Positions 22,571 through 34,018 of a stretch of 64,000 bases of DNA are shown in pieces; position 1 is the stretch's first letter, and each line of letters starts with the position of its first letter. The stretch is from Guadua angustifolia. Taxonomy: Eukaryota > Streptophyta > Magnoliopsida > Poales > Poaceae. The stretch spans positions 53,361,326 through 53,425,325 of the forward strand of contig CM070501.1 in assembly GCA_036346375.1 (NCBI GenBank), written 5' to 3'. Both the position numbers and the translations under genes were made by a program. The notes under the pieces are model-generated. The model saw nothing but the letters and a program-made list of their open reading frames with translations. It did no database searches and was not told the DNA's origin.

Positions 22571-23469
22571 ATCAGGGTTTAAAATCTCGACAAAATTTCA
22601 AAAATCTTAGTCGAAATTTTGGATTTCAATCGGAGCCGAACTTTTGGATTTTGGTACCAATCTCGATGGGATAAAAAAAATAAAAATTATGGTTTGCTAC
22701 AGGGATTTTGATAGATTTCGGCGATTTGGACCGGATTTTGTACCAAAAAAATTTGTGGTGAATTACAATGCCTTTTACAATGAATACATGTGAAAATTTT
22801 GGAAAAAAAACATATTCAAATTATGTAACTCTAACCCTAGCTTAGATTTCGGTCTAAACCCTAAACGATAACTTGGATTTCAGCCTTAAATTATATTTTG
22901 GCCTAATCTCTAATTTGGATTTCAGCCTTAAATGATGTATTTTAATCTAAACCATAAACTTGAGAATTTCATGTGCAAATACTTAATATTTACATTTATA
23001 TATAAAAAAAATATAGATAAATGTTTGCATGTTTTTTTTCATATTTTTCCAATTTTTTAAGCCTCAGGAGGCCTTTTCACAAGGGTTGAAAATTACCGAA
23101 ATTTTGGTAATTTAACAAAAAAAAATTCGGTTTAGGGTTCCTTAAAAACACAGTAAATGAAGGTTTTTGAATTTTGGCTAAATTTCAGTCAAATTTTTGA
23201 AATCTCACCGAAATTTCAAATTTTCACTGATTTTAGTGGTCCCGAATGTGATTTGAAAATGAAATTTAAAGCTTCCGACGAATATGATATGATGCTATTA
23301 AAATGTGGCAGGCTCCAACGTGACTGCTAACCAAGCAGTGGCCGGAATAAATCAAAACTGTTAGACGATATATATTCTGATTAATACATGCTATTCATGT
23401 TTATATGGGGATGATCAATTGGGACTAGTAATATATTGCAATTACAAACCATGTATACTGCAATGACAA

Positions 23470-25030
23470 GCATCATTGACACGGAGAGTGACACCTCTTT
23501 TCATCACGTCTTGTGATAGACTCGGTTGACCCAACTGTATTGAGAAAGAATACTAGGGCTGTAAGCATCTTCAAATGGGCATACAAGATAGTACGTGACA
23601 ATCACATAGGAAAGAGGAAGCATCAAATAGTGACGACGAGAGAGTAAGCAAAAGAAAAGCTCCCTTGAAAGGAAAGAGGTAGCTTCTCATAGAGGAGGAA
23701 CATTATGTAGGGAGTAATGACTCGATTGATAGCACTCCTGAGAACCGTCGGAGCTTGCCGTACCAAGAGTTTAATGATAGTAGCTCCGAGACGGATAACA
23801 ATCGTGGTGACTTCGGTGACGGTGTCTCCATCCCTCTCACTTTCTGCTCACAAAGACAACGTCCCATAGAATTTACAGAGAAGTCCCAGTTTATTTATGC
23901 TACACAGGGCAAAGACTATGGTGCTCTATAATCACATATAGGGGTGAAAACAGGACAGGAAATATCCGCCCGATCCGATCCCGAATCCGTTTAAAATCCG
24001 TACCGATGTTATCCATACCCGTATCCGGAAAATCCGATGTAATATGGGTTAGGATATGGGAAGAGCAATATCCGATCTGTATCCGAAAAATCTCATGTAA
24101 TATGGGTTAGGATATAGGAAGAGCAATATCCGACCCGATATCCGGATAAAATCAATTATTCTTCCATTAATTTGGTACATTATTGGATAGATAGAATAGT
24201 TGTTTGATACTGGCACTAAAAAACACTACTTTGTTATTAAGCGTGAACTTCAACAAATCTATCAACAAACAAATAAAGTGATGACATAATGCTTTTACCT
24301 AAATTGATTTGTTCAACTTATTTGATAAACATCTTTTCTATTCAAATTACTGGAATTAGTTGAGTCACTAAATTGCACCTCTAACTATACTACTATCCTA
24401 AGTTGAAATAATTATGACTTGAAGCTAATGTTGTAAGGTTAATGCTTCATTCGTTCTTTTATGTACACAATTATGTACTATACTACTATCCGATTATAAT
24501 ATCTGATCCCGACCCGAATCCGTCAGGTATCCGCTCCGTATCCGAATCCCGAATAATCCGAATTCGTATCCGTATCCGGGACATCCGTATCCGACTCCAA
24601 ATCCCGAAAAAATACGGGTTAGGATACGGGACGAGCATTATCCGCCTGTATCCGACCCGGTTTCACCCCTATTCACATAGGACAACTACTATAGGTAAGA
24701 GAAGAAATCATCGACATAGCCATAATGTACCGTATGATAGTTCTTGCTCATTCAACTGCGCCGAGATGCAACGGAGTTATGGTTCATATGACCAACATGA
24801 CTATACCATCCCGGATGCTTGTGCAAAACCTTCCACTCAATAGGTCTATGAGTGGCAAGATCTCGAATTTTATACCATGTTGTACCAACAGTAGCAAATG
24901 ACTAGCCCATAGACGGGGCAAAACTGGCAAGAATACAAGGCGGAGTTGCTAACTACACGAGAATTTTTGATGAGGTCCACAGAGGAGTACAACATGGTCA
25001 ACCAAGTGTACAGTCAATAATACTACTCGT
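23470..25030 (+). pseudogene. hAT transposase C-terminal remnant
   Basis: The plus strand gives acidic/Ser-rich pieces such as HYVGSNDSIDSTPENRRSLP and YQEFNDSSSETDNNRGDFGD (23700-23820), then FCSQRQRPIEFTEKSQFIYA. After the nested MITE comes HRHSHNVPYDSSCSFNCAEM..YGSYDQHDYTIPD. The tail NWQEYKAELLTTREFL (about 24918) parallels the WEEYKQLHERRY tail at 13310 in the other remnant. Stops interrupt it throughout. The catalytic core is not recognisable. Confidence 0.45.
23939..24671. mobile_element. hAT-type MITE, taggggtg family, nested in the hAT remnant
   Basis: The ends are taggggtgaaaac and the inverted ggtttcacccct(a). The flanking octamers atcacata (23931-23938) and ttcacata (24672-24679) match at 7 of 8 positions. 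Subterminal regions are packed with atccg/cggat repeats, in place of the cgggta repeats of the copy at 15199-16211. So it is a sister family with the same ends but different subterminal motifs. Non-coding, 733 bp. Confidence 0.85.
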
Positions 25031-25742
25031 AGTCCCAAGGGTAATGTTTTATTTTATTGTAACTCAATTTTTTACTAACATAGCATTCATATAATTCCAA
25101 CATGGTATATGTATGACAATGAAAGAACGATGAAGCTATGCCAATTGCGAATAGTCATTTTTAGTGAGAAATGTTGCTTACAAATGTCATATACCATAGT
25201 ATGGAAATTAATGTTATTGAAATGTAGAATTGTTAGATTGATTTGCAAATGATATTAAAATAAAATATTATTTATTAAGATATGATTGCTAAATGTATAG
25301 TCCATAACTTCATATTATCTAAAATGTAGCGAAGGTCATGCAAAAAAAAAATTCATAATTTTTTATAGTTGTGCTATTATTACAAAATATGTACTTCATA
25401 ACTTAGTATTGTCTTAAAATATGGGAAAGGTTATGCCAAAATTTTATCATATTTTTTCGTATTCTTTTGTGCATTTCTAACATTTTTCTGATTTGTTTGT
25501 GTGTTTATCGGTTTTTTACTAATTTCCACCATTTTTTTCATTTTCCTTTCTTTTGCATTTTCTATTTGGTTGCCGATTTTTCCTAAAAATCAACCGATTA
25601 TTGACCGTATATCCCGATTATCAAATTTTTTTGACTCGGTTTGACCACAGGTTTCAAATCGGTTTGACTTTACAAACCGTTTGATTTTTCTTGATAATCG
25701 ACAAAAATCGCTACCGACCTATCTGTGATTTTCAACCCTAAA

Positions 25743-26535
25743 TCGATATTGCTAACTATGGCTGTTTCTAATGCTATTTTCTATCATAGACTGTAAAAAG
25801 ATATACAATCTAAAGGTATAATAAAGAGGAGTAATACTTTCTTTCGTAGATGTGCCTTAGTAGGCTAGAATAATATTCCGTCCAGTTTACAAAAACTTGT
25901 CGGTTTGCAATACTTGCTGTCAAATTTTTTGAAACTTTAGCTATCGATATCTTTTAAAATATTTAGATTGGATGCATGAAAATCGTATGCGGACTCGTCT
26001 CGAAATGTAATCGTATGCGGACTCATCTCGAGATGTACTTTTATAATATTGTAATTTATTGGATTTTTTTAATATATTACAATATAAATTAGTAATCAAG
26101 GTTGAGTTTCGGGATCATATTAATATCTAAAATAATAACTATTTATGACTGGAGGAAGTATCTATCGAGAGAGTAACATGCAAGGGATCTGTTCCGGGAA
26201 ACAACCACCGTCCGCTAAGCTCCCGTATGATCTTTTTTTTTGGGAAAGGAACCGTATGATCTTTTTGAAGACAGAGAATTTATACATGTAATAATTCATA
26301 TATTGGTGAAACAAAGAAAGAAAACCATTCCAACTACGACACCATAACATATATTTGCAAACATCTTCGTACTGGGGATTAGTAATTGTGTGTATACTTA
26401 AATTTTTAAGTTTTGGTTGATTCCTGTAGCCCTTTAACTAAGTTTTGGTTGGTCGTGTGACTTGAATTTATTAACTAGTAATTAGTAATTGTGTGTATAG
26501 TTCAATTTCTAAGTTTTGTATATTTGAAGAATAAT
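25743..26535. other. intergenic, no gene seen
   Basis: AT-rich. An imperfect direct repeat attagtaattgtgtgtata is at 26379 and 26482, and a short local duplication (aatcgtatgcggactc) is at about 25981-26025. No coding region. Confidence 0.4.
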
Positions 26536-26539
26536 TATA

Positions 26540-27320
26540 TGCTATGATAATTTTTTTGTTGGTCCACGTGGCCTCCTCTAACCCGAAATCTTGGCTCCGC
26601 TCTGTTTGTACACGACGTTGTATATATAACAAAAAAAATTCTAAAGAGAATAAAATATCTTATAGTACTAGTACAATTACACATGGTTGTTCCGAGGGGA
26701 AAAAGAAGACAAGGAGGAACGTAAAAAAGAAGATATAGTACATGATGGTCAGAGATACAAGCATGAACCCTTCTATCTATGCATGATGGTTCCACGATGA
26801 TACGGTTTTCAGCTTAGCTCAAGCTTTGTAGCACCCTTCAATGGATTCGCTGCTGCAAACAACAAGAGGGAGAAAAAAAACAGGTTAGTGCAAACGAGAA
26901 TGAAAAAAACATAATGAAAAGGACGGAGACAGATCAGAGGGAGCTCCCTTCAATCCAAAGCACGAGAGGAAGATGCTGGTGGGATCAATCTCCCGGGTCA
27001 TGTACACCCATGCAAGTGCAGGCGTACAATATATATACATATATTGCTAATACCACGCTGCATGCACCACAGAGGTATCCATGAACTGGCAGCTGCATCC
27101 GGCCACTTCCCCTCCTGGATTGGATCGAAGGGAGCTCTTCTTCTTCTTCTTCTTCTTCTTGTTGCAGTTTATCTAACCGCCCCATCACATTACATGATCG
27201 ATCATCGACTTGGCAAACACAAACACACACTAAAAACTACACAAAGTATGAAAGAGAAACAAGACTAGATTCAAGATTACGTATGCATCGTTGTTAACAT
27301 ATGGAGTTGAGTACAACGAT
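26540..27320 (-). ncRNA. MIR159: MIR159 primary transcript (inferred extent)
   Basis: A minus-strand transcription unit is inferred from a TATA box at 27341-27348 and the miR159 hairpin about 200 bp downstream of it. A possible intron acceptor (ttgtttgcag, minus strand, about 26855) lies 3' of the hairpin, so the primary transcript may be spliced and polyadenylated as usual for plant pri-miRNAs. Start and end are estimates. Short ORFs here, including a Glu-rich one made from the gaa repeat next to the hairpin, are not credible proteins. Confidence 0.6.
26933..27140 (-). ncRNA. MIR159: miR159 precursor hairpin
   Basis: On the minus strand the 3' arm, 26959-26939, reads TTTGGATTGAAGGGAGCTC followed by CC. 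It matches plant miR159 through the seed and centre, differing from the common form only at the last bases. The 5' arm, 27137-27117, reads GAGCTCCCTTCGATCCAATC and is its near-perfect complement, with a G:U pair at one position. The stem continues inward (cctcttcc- and gatgc-type blocks pair) to a loop near 27040, giving the long foldback of about 205 nt typical of miR159/miR319 precursors. miR159 guides silencing of GAMYB-type MYB mRNAs in seeds and anthers. The A at position 5 of GGATTG and GGGAGC point to miR159 rather than miR319. Confidence 0.93.
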
Positions 27321-27340
27321 GGCTTAGGGGGTTGGTGGGC

Positions 27341-27348
27341 TTATATAG
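27341..27348 (-). promoter_or_regulatory. TATA box of the MIR159 gene
   Basis: On the minus strand ctcTATATAAGcccacc stands about 205 bp upstream of the 5' end of the hairpin. It is a canonical plant TATA box in a short, otherwise unremarkable promoter region, and transcription would start near 27310-27315. Confidence 0.7.
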
Positions 27349-27349
27349 A

Positions 27350-30085
27350 GCTCAGCGGCAAATCTGAGCCGTTGGATCAGACCTAGGGCCCTCGCATGCA
27401 TGGCAAATGAGGCTACAATATCTTTTTCTTTTCTGGCTGTTCATCATGAACTGCCTTGTGCTTAAAATATCTTTGGGAATCTTATAGTGCTGGGGACAGC
27501 AGCAGTTTAATTATCGGCCGGATTCGACTTTTATAAATGCTTCTCTGTCGTTTTAGAATCCTCCTGTTTAAGCACTTGCCGTAAAATGTAACTTCCGGCG
27601 GCTGAAAATCAAATCAAATCTTTGTAATAACGATGAATGATATTGTTTCTAGATAATCCGTGTGCTAATATTTGGTAAGTGTAGATTACTAAAGGAATTT
27701 TTTGGAAAATGATTCGACTATATTTATTCTCTTTGAAATCCTACCCATACAGGTTTCTTTCTTTCCTTTTTTTTTACAGATTTCAGTCGAACTATTTGTC
27801 AACAATGTTTTGACATTTCCATACATTCAATTCGTTTATTTTTTTAGCTGTGCCTTATATCACCGAATCTCTGATGTTTCTAAACGGAAACAAATTTGTA
27901 TTATTTGATCTCAACCAAACCACCAAGCTCCAAATCAGATCACAGGGTAGAATGTATTTGACATTATAGTGGAATTCCACAAGCCATGCTACGGAGAAAA
28001 AAATCATATTACCCCACCACATCGAGTCGACCTCATCAGACTTGTCCTGTCCAGTCCATGCCCTCGGCTCGGCCTCCGTGTGTGGTGGAGCTCCAACAAA
28101 GGCGGCGTCATACCTCCGCGCCGTTGGCTTCGCTGCATGGCTGGTCGAGCCTCACAGTTTTTTCTGTTAGAGAATTTTTAGGAATGTGGAATTTGTTTTG
28201 TTGGAGATTGTTTAAATGTTTTGTTAGCAATTTTTTTAGAGAGTTGGGAAGGGAGAACATACCCGCTTTCATCACCTCAAAGTCCTCCTTTTTAAGCGGT
28301 AAAAATGCGTTTGGCGGTGTATTGGGTGCAATTGCGAATATGGTAAAAAAAAATTCAAATCTTTGACTTTTGCCAAACTTAGAAACAAAAACTTGAAAAT
28401 TTTCAGCAAGAATTTATCTTTTTATCTCACAAACTGCAATCGAGTTTGATCTTGAAATTAATTTTGCAAACATGTAGAACATATACTCCAATACATGCGG
28501 CAATTGTTTGAGAATTTTTAAATCTTTTAAGTTCGGTGAAAATCGATTTTTCACCATATGTGGCACCTATGTGTATGCCCCGGATCGATAAGGTGAAATA
28601 TGTGTTTAGTTGTATCTCCAAGAAAGATCAGATCGATCAATAAAAATCTAGTCTGATTGAAGGTTTAAATTCCAGGTTGAAAGTCTTTCAAACTTTCAGT
28701 TTAAAGTGGGGAGAGAGGAATCGCAGCTGGCAGAGCCAGGGTGGGGAGGGGTGTGCCGGAGACGACGATGAGCCGAGCAATATCGATTGGGTTAGCGTCG
28801 GAAGTCCACCTAAAAGCAACTCACACTAAAGCAAGAATCAAGCCAAAATTTGCAAAGCGTTGTCCAATAAGGATTTCTTTATATCTAACATGGGGCAATT
28901 GTATTTCTTGAAGTGAAAAGCTCGTCTCGAAAAAGCATGGTTTATGCTTCATTGGCATCTAATTAGGTCACGGCCGTTGCCAGCATCTCTGAGCTTTACA
29001 AAAGAAGGAAAGCATTTTTTTATTATGATTTCATACTACAGAGTGTTGCAAGATGTTACGTTAGTGCATGCGTAACTGCCTGGGGATGGCTTGACCGTTG
29101 TCTCCGGATCCATATCTTTCCGTTTATAGGTTGGATGCCATACTTAATGCAATTTGTTTACTGGCTCACTGGCGGAATTATAGAAATTTTCACACTTTAC
29201 GCACACAACTTTGTAGTCTTGTATAATTGTTTCACAACATCATAAATCTAACACATATATTCAAAATTTGCTAAAACTACAATATAAATAGTTCTAAGGT
29301 CTAACAATTCCCAAGCCACTAAAATCAAAATCAATTCTATCAACAAATTTAATCCACTGAAGAAATGATGTCTTAAGGTAATTTCTCAAATTTTTAGGGG
29401 TGGTACATGTGCATATCCGACGCCCCACCTAGATCCGTACCTATATATTGGCTTATTCTTTGAGAGGATATTCACTTAACATGGGGTTTACTAAGTTCTA
29501 TGATCTAATTCGATGGATGTATATATCTAACTACCAATGCAATGCTAGGTGCATAGGTGTGTGCTTTACGCTTGGCACAAGTGCAAACTTTAGTTGGAAC
29601 CAAGTTCTTTTGAAAGCATCTGGATTCTCATTGGACAAAATTTGGCATATTTTTCACCAACAGGCAAATTAACTTGTACGCTTGTATACTCCTCCGATCA
29701 TAAAAAAATATATTTTAGATATTGGCATAGTTCCCAAAGCACTAATTTCTACTGTAATATTATGAAAAATATCTTTTGAGATGAATCTACATGTGTTTTT
29801 CATAAACCAAATCTAAATATTTTAAAATATCAGTAGCCAAAGTTTTGAGAGTTTGAATGTATAAATCCAAAAGAAATTTTGAAGCTAGTATAATTGAGCT
29901 TATCACATATATGTTTTGCACCTGGGACAATCCAAGGGGTGGAAACTAGCGTAACATGAACGTGTGTCAAAGTCACGTATGGGTAAGGGCGAACAAAAAA
30001 ATACCATGAGGAGGGAAAAATACCAATATACGATTAATGAAGGGGCCAGTGATAATATCTAAAAGGAAAAAAATCATATCAACTT
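27350..30085. other. MIR159 upstream region and intergenic DNA
   Basis: No coding region is supported. The longest ORF (27986-28366, plus) lacks coding-like structure. A single Stowaway-like end tactcctccgatcataaaaa lies at about 29687 with no clear partner, so it is probably a decayed MITE. Confidence 0.4.
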
Positions 30086-30563
30086 CTATAAGTCATAGAC
30101 TTTATCAATTTGCCTCCCACATCTAATTATCATTTACTTTGCATCCCATAAGTTTAGTTATTGTGCAAATAACCCCAGGCCACGTGTTAGCGCTATTTCT
30201 CATAGTTTTTATTATCTTGGCACTAGTTTTAGTAGTGCCAATACTTGTTTCAATTATGTTAATATTTACTTCAATTATTTGGGTATTTTGTTACTTGTAA
30301 TGCACCATTTTATTACTAACATTTCAGTTCTAAAATCTTGTATTATAAACACGGAAATCACAAATCATTGAAATGAGTATTGATGTCACTTAAATAAGTA
30401 CTAAAATAATTGAAACAAGCACATAAGTTAATTAAAACCATGAGAAATTAAAATCGTGTGAACATACGACCAGGGGGTATTTGCAAGTCAACTTAACTTA
30501 TGAGGGACAAAGTAAACGAAAATAAGATATATGGGGCAAATTAAAAAAGCATGTGATTTATCG
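30086..30563. mobile_element. foldback MITE with long inverted arms
   Basis: The left arm (ataagtcatagactttatca..atttgcctcccac..catttactttgcatcccataag..gcaaataacccc) is the inverted, diverged copy of the right arm (ggggtatttgcaa..cttatgagggacaaagtaaac..tggggcaaatta..gatttat). Each arm is about 95-100 bp, around an AT-rich centre with repeated ttcaatta motifs. Non-coding. Class is uncertain because no clear target duplication was found. Confidence 0.6.
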
Positions 30564-31069
30564 GGTGTTTATGTATTATTTTTTCCTTGGATAAAAAGAC
30601 GAATCTAGTGCGAACTATGACTTGGGTGCAATTATGCAAACCATTTTAGTTTGTGTATCAAATTAACATGAAAAATTCAATAGAAAATTCTGAAACAGTG
30701 CATGAGGCATTGCCTGACCTTTTAAATCATCATGTTTTAACTCAAAATGAGTTGATAGAAACGCAGAAGAGAAATCAGTTGTGAATAATGCCTTTTGTCT
30801 TTTGCTTGTTTTCTTTAAACGTATTTCTCATGGCAACCAGCAGTCGCGCTCCATTGTTATCTGTTTTGCATTACTCATATTCAAATTTCAAAGAGCATTA
30901 CAAGATAATTTAGTATGAACATTCTGAGACACATTTCAGTTTTCAAATGTTGCTTCACTAACCTAAAATCCTTTTGTGCTCCACTAAAAAGAAAATTACA
31001 GAGTCTTCAGACAAAATCAGGAATTGACTGCCCATCTATCTTCAAAGCTGTGTAGTAACCGTGTGTGCA

Positions 31070-31761
31070 TTTGAGATATGCTTCTTCTAAGCGTGGAAGA
31101 ATTGGTGTTCCAGTTCTCGCAGCTCATACAAGGAACATATAAGCTACTCAATTAGGTCCCGTTCGTGACAGCTTATACACAGTTTCTGCTTAAAAGAAAA
31201 ACAGATTATCTATCGAACAGGAGGATTCTAGACAACTTCTCCCACAATCAAAATCTAATTTCTACATAAAATCAAAATCTATCACCCACCTGATTCTGCG
31301 GATTCTGACTCAGATTCTGCGAGTTTCGCCTCCCACGAGTCGTCGCAGCCACAAGGGCTTCCGCCGTCGCCCTTATGCCCCTCCACCATCCTCATCCGCT
31401 CATTTGTCACCGACGCCAATCAACAATCAGTACAGACAATCAGGATTGCCGAACGACTAGATTCTCTAGTCAGCATATTCTTCAAACAGTCGCTTCTCCA
31501 GACAGCTGACTACAATTCAGAATCTACACAATTAAAAATTGTCCCGAAGGGGGCGTTAGTATGCTTCAATAAGCTTATGGTTCAATGCAACCATTTTGTC
31601 ACGAGCTAATGCATAGTATTCTTTTGCTTTATTCGATTCCATGTCTGCTTTAACTACTTTGTTCCAACCCAGAAGTAGAATTCCTCCTGTCCCCTGTTGT
31701 GAACATAAATAATATGCAAATGCTTCTGATGCTTGTATTAAGTAACGTATTTTCTTCATCT
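31070..31761 (-). pseudogene. unnamed gene fragment split by a MITE
   Basis: The minus strand reads RYLIQASEAFAYYLCSQQGT, GGILLLGWNKVVKADMESNK and AKEYYALARDKMVALNHKLI with EAY, from 31759 to 31559, after an intron-acceptor-like ag. Beyond the MITE, a second block reads RTGTPILPRLEEAYLKCTHG and YYTALKIDGQSIPDFV, then a stop near 31008-31020. Both look like genuine coding sequence with helical, charged content, probably adjacent exons or one exon of the same protein. I do not recognise the family. No intact start is seen, so it is called a fragment. Confidence 0.45.
31155..31555. mobile_element. Tourist-like (PIF/Harbinger) MITE
   Basis: The ends ggtcccgttcg and, inverted, cgcccccttcggga are flanked by TTA at 31152-31154 and 31556-31558, the 3-bp target of the Harbinger group. 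At 401 bp, the interior has no transposase. It lies between the two blocks of the unnamed minus-strand gene fragment. Confidence 0.65.
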
Positions 31762-33960
31762 ATTGAACATTTTTTGGCATTTAGCAAAGCTTATCTTTTT
31801 TTAAAAAAAAAAACCTTGGTGTCACTACTTACATCACCCAGCAGTTCGCCCAGGCATCTTGTTTTATGCCGTGTAGTTGCTATGAAATGCATCTTGTCTT
31901 AAAAAATGCAAATAAAACCCGAATGATTGCTGATGTTGTATTTGGATTTTTGAAGAGAATATGATGTCATTGACAGAAAATGCTAGCTATGACACCCATG
32001 GTCAGCCTCAGCCATATATCTGACTGGCTGATGTTACCATTTTCATATCAGAGCAGAAAATATTGTCTGGGACGTTGGTCACTTGGTTGAGTAATTTTCT
32101 ATTTTTCATTTTTAACGGCAAATAGTGGTTTTAGTGGCAACCAGTGCCATGACCTGTACATAAGTTATTTGAATATTTGTTCCGTTCGGTTGAATTGATC
32201 TGGGCCCAACCCAATTAATTTATATGGTCCATTGGCATTCACAGAACACTAGGAATTTCAAACAGAAAGAAGTTTAAGCTCACATATTGTTATAGATATG
32301 AGTCTAGACAGTACATTTGTAGGCATCCTCGGTTGGCAACGCGGATCACCAGAGATGCGGAGTTGAGGAGCGAAGCCTAAGCGATACGGGGCGAGACGAG
32401 AGAATAATCGCTGGGTTCTATTTCTCAAGTGCCAAATGAAGCAACACTGGCCTCCTCCCTCAAGTTACAATGAGCTCTATTTATAGCATAGGAAGAGAGG
32501 AATAGGATTGGTGAAGTTACACTGGGTCATTCCGGTTACCTAATTCTATCCAGGGCAATCTTGTCTTTCCTGGTCGTGTGGGGGCCGCTACACTGTGTCC
32601 ACATAATGACGTCACCGGCACCAATACCGAGGTTGATGCCCAATTCAAGCGTGTCACCTACCATAATCTGGCCGCTCTGAAGGCTGTTAAGGACACGACA
32701 GACGGCAAGGCTCACATCAATGCCAAGCTCCTACAGCATAGAAGAGGATATTGAGTTTGGCGTGCTTAGTAGGACATCTCTTGTGCCTTAGCTCAATAGG
32801 AGTTGCCGCGCTGCTTAGTCATGGTAGCTTGTCTCCTGCTATTCCTTCGCTCGCCCGACATGCCACGACGTTGCTTAACTTCCGAGTTCCCCTAACTCGA
32901 CAGGGGATACATATTTTCTCATCAAGGGATTCATTTTCACAACTTTGAACAAATAAAGGTGTTATTTTTATCAAAAATAAAGTTTTAGAGGTCAGAAAAT
33001 AGATCACCTCATGTGTGGTTGGTGTCTCATAGGTAATCAACATAGGCTGTCATGAGACTAACCTAGATTCAAAATCGAGCCTAGATTTACGACTGGGTGA
33101 CACCTTGCGGCACCCTTCACATTTGTCAACATGACCTTATGTTAGCTTCTGCTAACACTTGGCTGTGTGGTTTGCTTCCGATGGTTATTAATGCTTGTCT
33201 TACCAAAATTATTCGATAATCCCAAGCTTAAGTAGAGTTAGATAAGACAAGCTTATCATCAAAGAGCCTACAATGTATGAGAAGTGACAAGCCAACTATG
33301 TATAGCAATCAATTAATCAAATAAGTAGTAAAATATCTTAGGAAAGAAAGTAAACTTGTGTCATGACCTCCTAGTTAGCCTGGGACAACACATGATCACT
33401 TGCCACGTGTTCGGCTGTAGAATTACCGTAAAATTCTCGTAAAAGTCGTACATTCCAGCCTATAAATTAAAAGTGATTCATAGTATGATGCCATGGCGTC
33501 CCATGCACCTTACGTTACGTTCACCTGTAATATTTCTCTGTTACATCAAACTAGTATTATTCATTTATTCCAAGATACAGCACAGAAAAAGGCCAGATTC
33601 TATTGGATTCCTTGGCCAGCAACTGTGGAGCAAGCCTAGAACCCTCAAGGCAAGCCGGTGTTGCGTTGCGACAGAGGCAGGGGAGGCAAGAGCAACATGC
33701 ATGGGGCACCGTCTACCTCATTACCTCAGCAGGGGTGGATGGATTGGACGTGACACGAGACGGGACGGGACGGGACGTCTCGGCGGATGGATGGGAAGAA
33801 AACCTGTGATGCCCGTGCGTTTGTGTCCACAGGTTTCCCAGCCTAAACTTTGATACGGCTGTCATCTCGTCCGGTGGGACCCTCTCCTTGTTGGATTCCC
33901 ACTGCCTGTCTGCGTCGCTTACCGGTCTTCCTTCCCCGATTGAATTTTCTTTAAGGCTTG
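31762..33960. other. intergenic; possible LTR remnant
   Basis: At 32318-32603 a stretch with TG/CA ends holds a minus-strand TATAAATAG (about 32474-32482) and looks like a short LTR, but the flanking 5-mers do not match. Just right of it, 32609-32756 reads VTGTNTEVDAQFKRVTYHNL on the plus strand, a protein-like piece that I cannot assign. The rest holds no recognisable gene. Confidence 0.35.
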
Positions 33961-34018
33961 TATGGCTTTAGATCTTAGCTTCATCAGAGATTTAAAATTT
34001 ATAGATTAAAATAAAGTA

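Larger units (their letters stand above)
22572..25742 (+). mobile_element. hAT-like transposon remnants (one or two copies)
   Basis: A terminus-like cagggtttaaaatctcg lies at 22573. A second, aagggttgaaaattaccg, is at about 23085, and its inverted counterpart (gattttcaaccct) ends near 25740. AT-rich arms (22600-23260; 25040-25740) flank coding remnants related to those at 10380-13700. No target duplication could be matched, so whether this is one element or two overlapping ones is unclear. Confidence 0.45.

Noticed and set aside
26939..26959. miR319 instead of miR159
   Set aside because: The core reads GGATTGAAGGGAGC, as in miR159; miR319 has GGACTGAAGGGTGC or GGACTGAAGGGAGC. Only the 3' end is miR319-like.
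27044..27268. Leu-rich ORF (plus strand) and Glu-rich ORF (minus strand)
   Set aside because: Both are made by the ttc/gaa trinucleotide run beside the miR159 hairpin.
32751..32948. 65-codon plus-strand ORF
   Set aside because: No motif or coding-like context; next to a possible LTR remnant.
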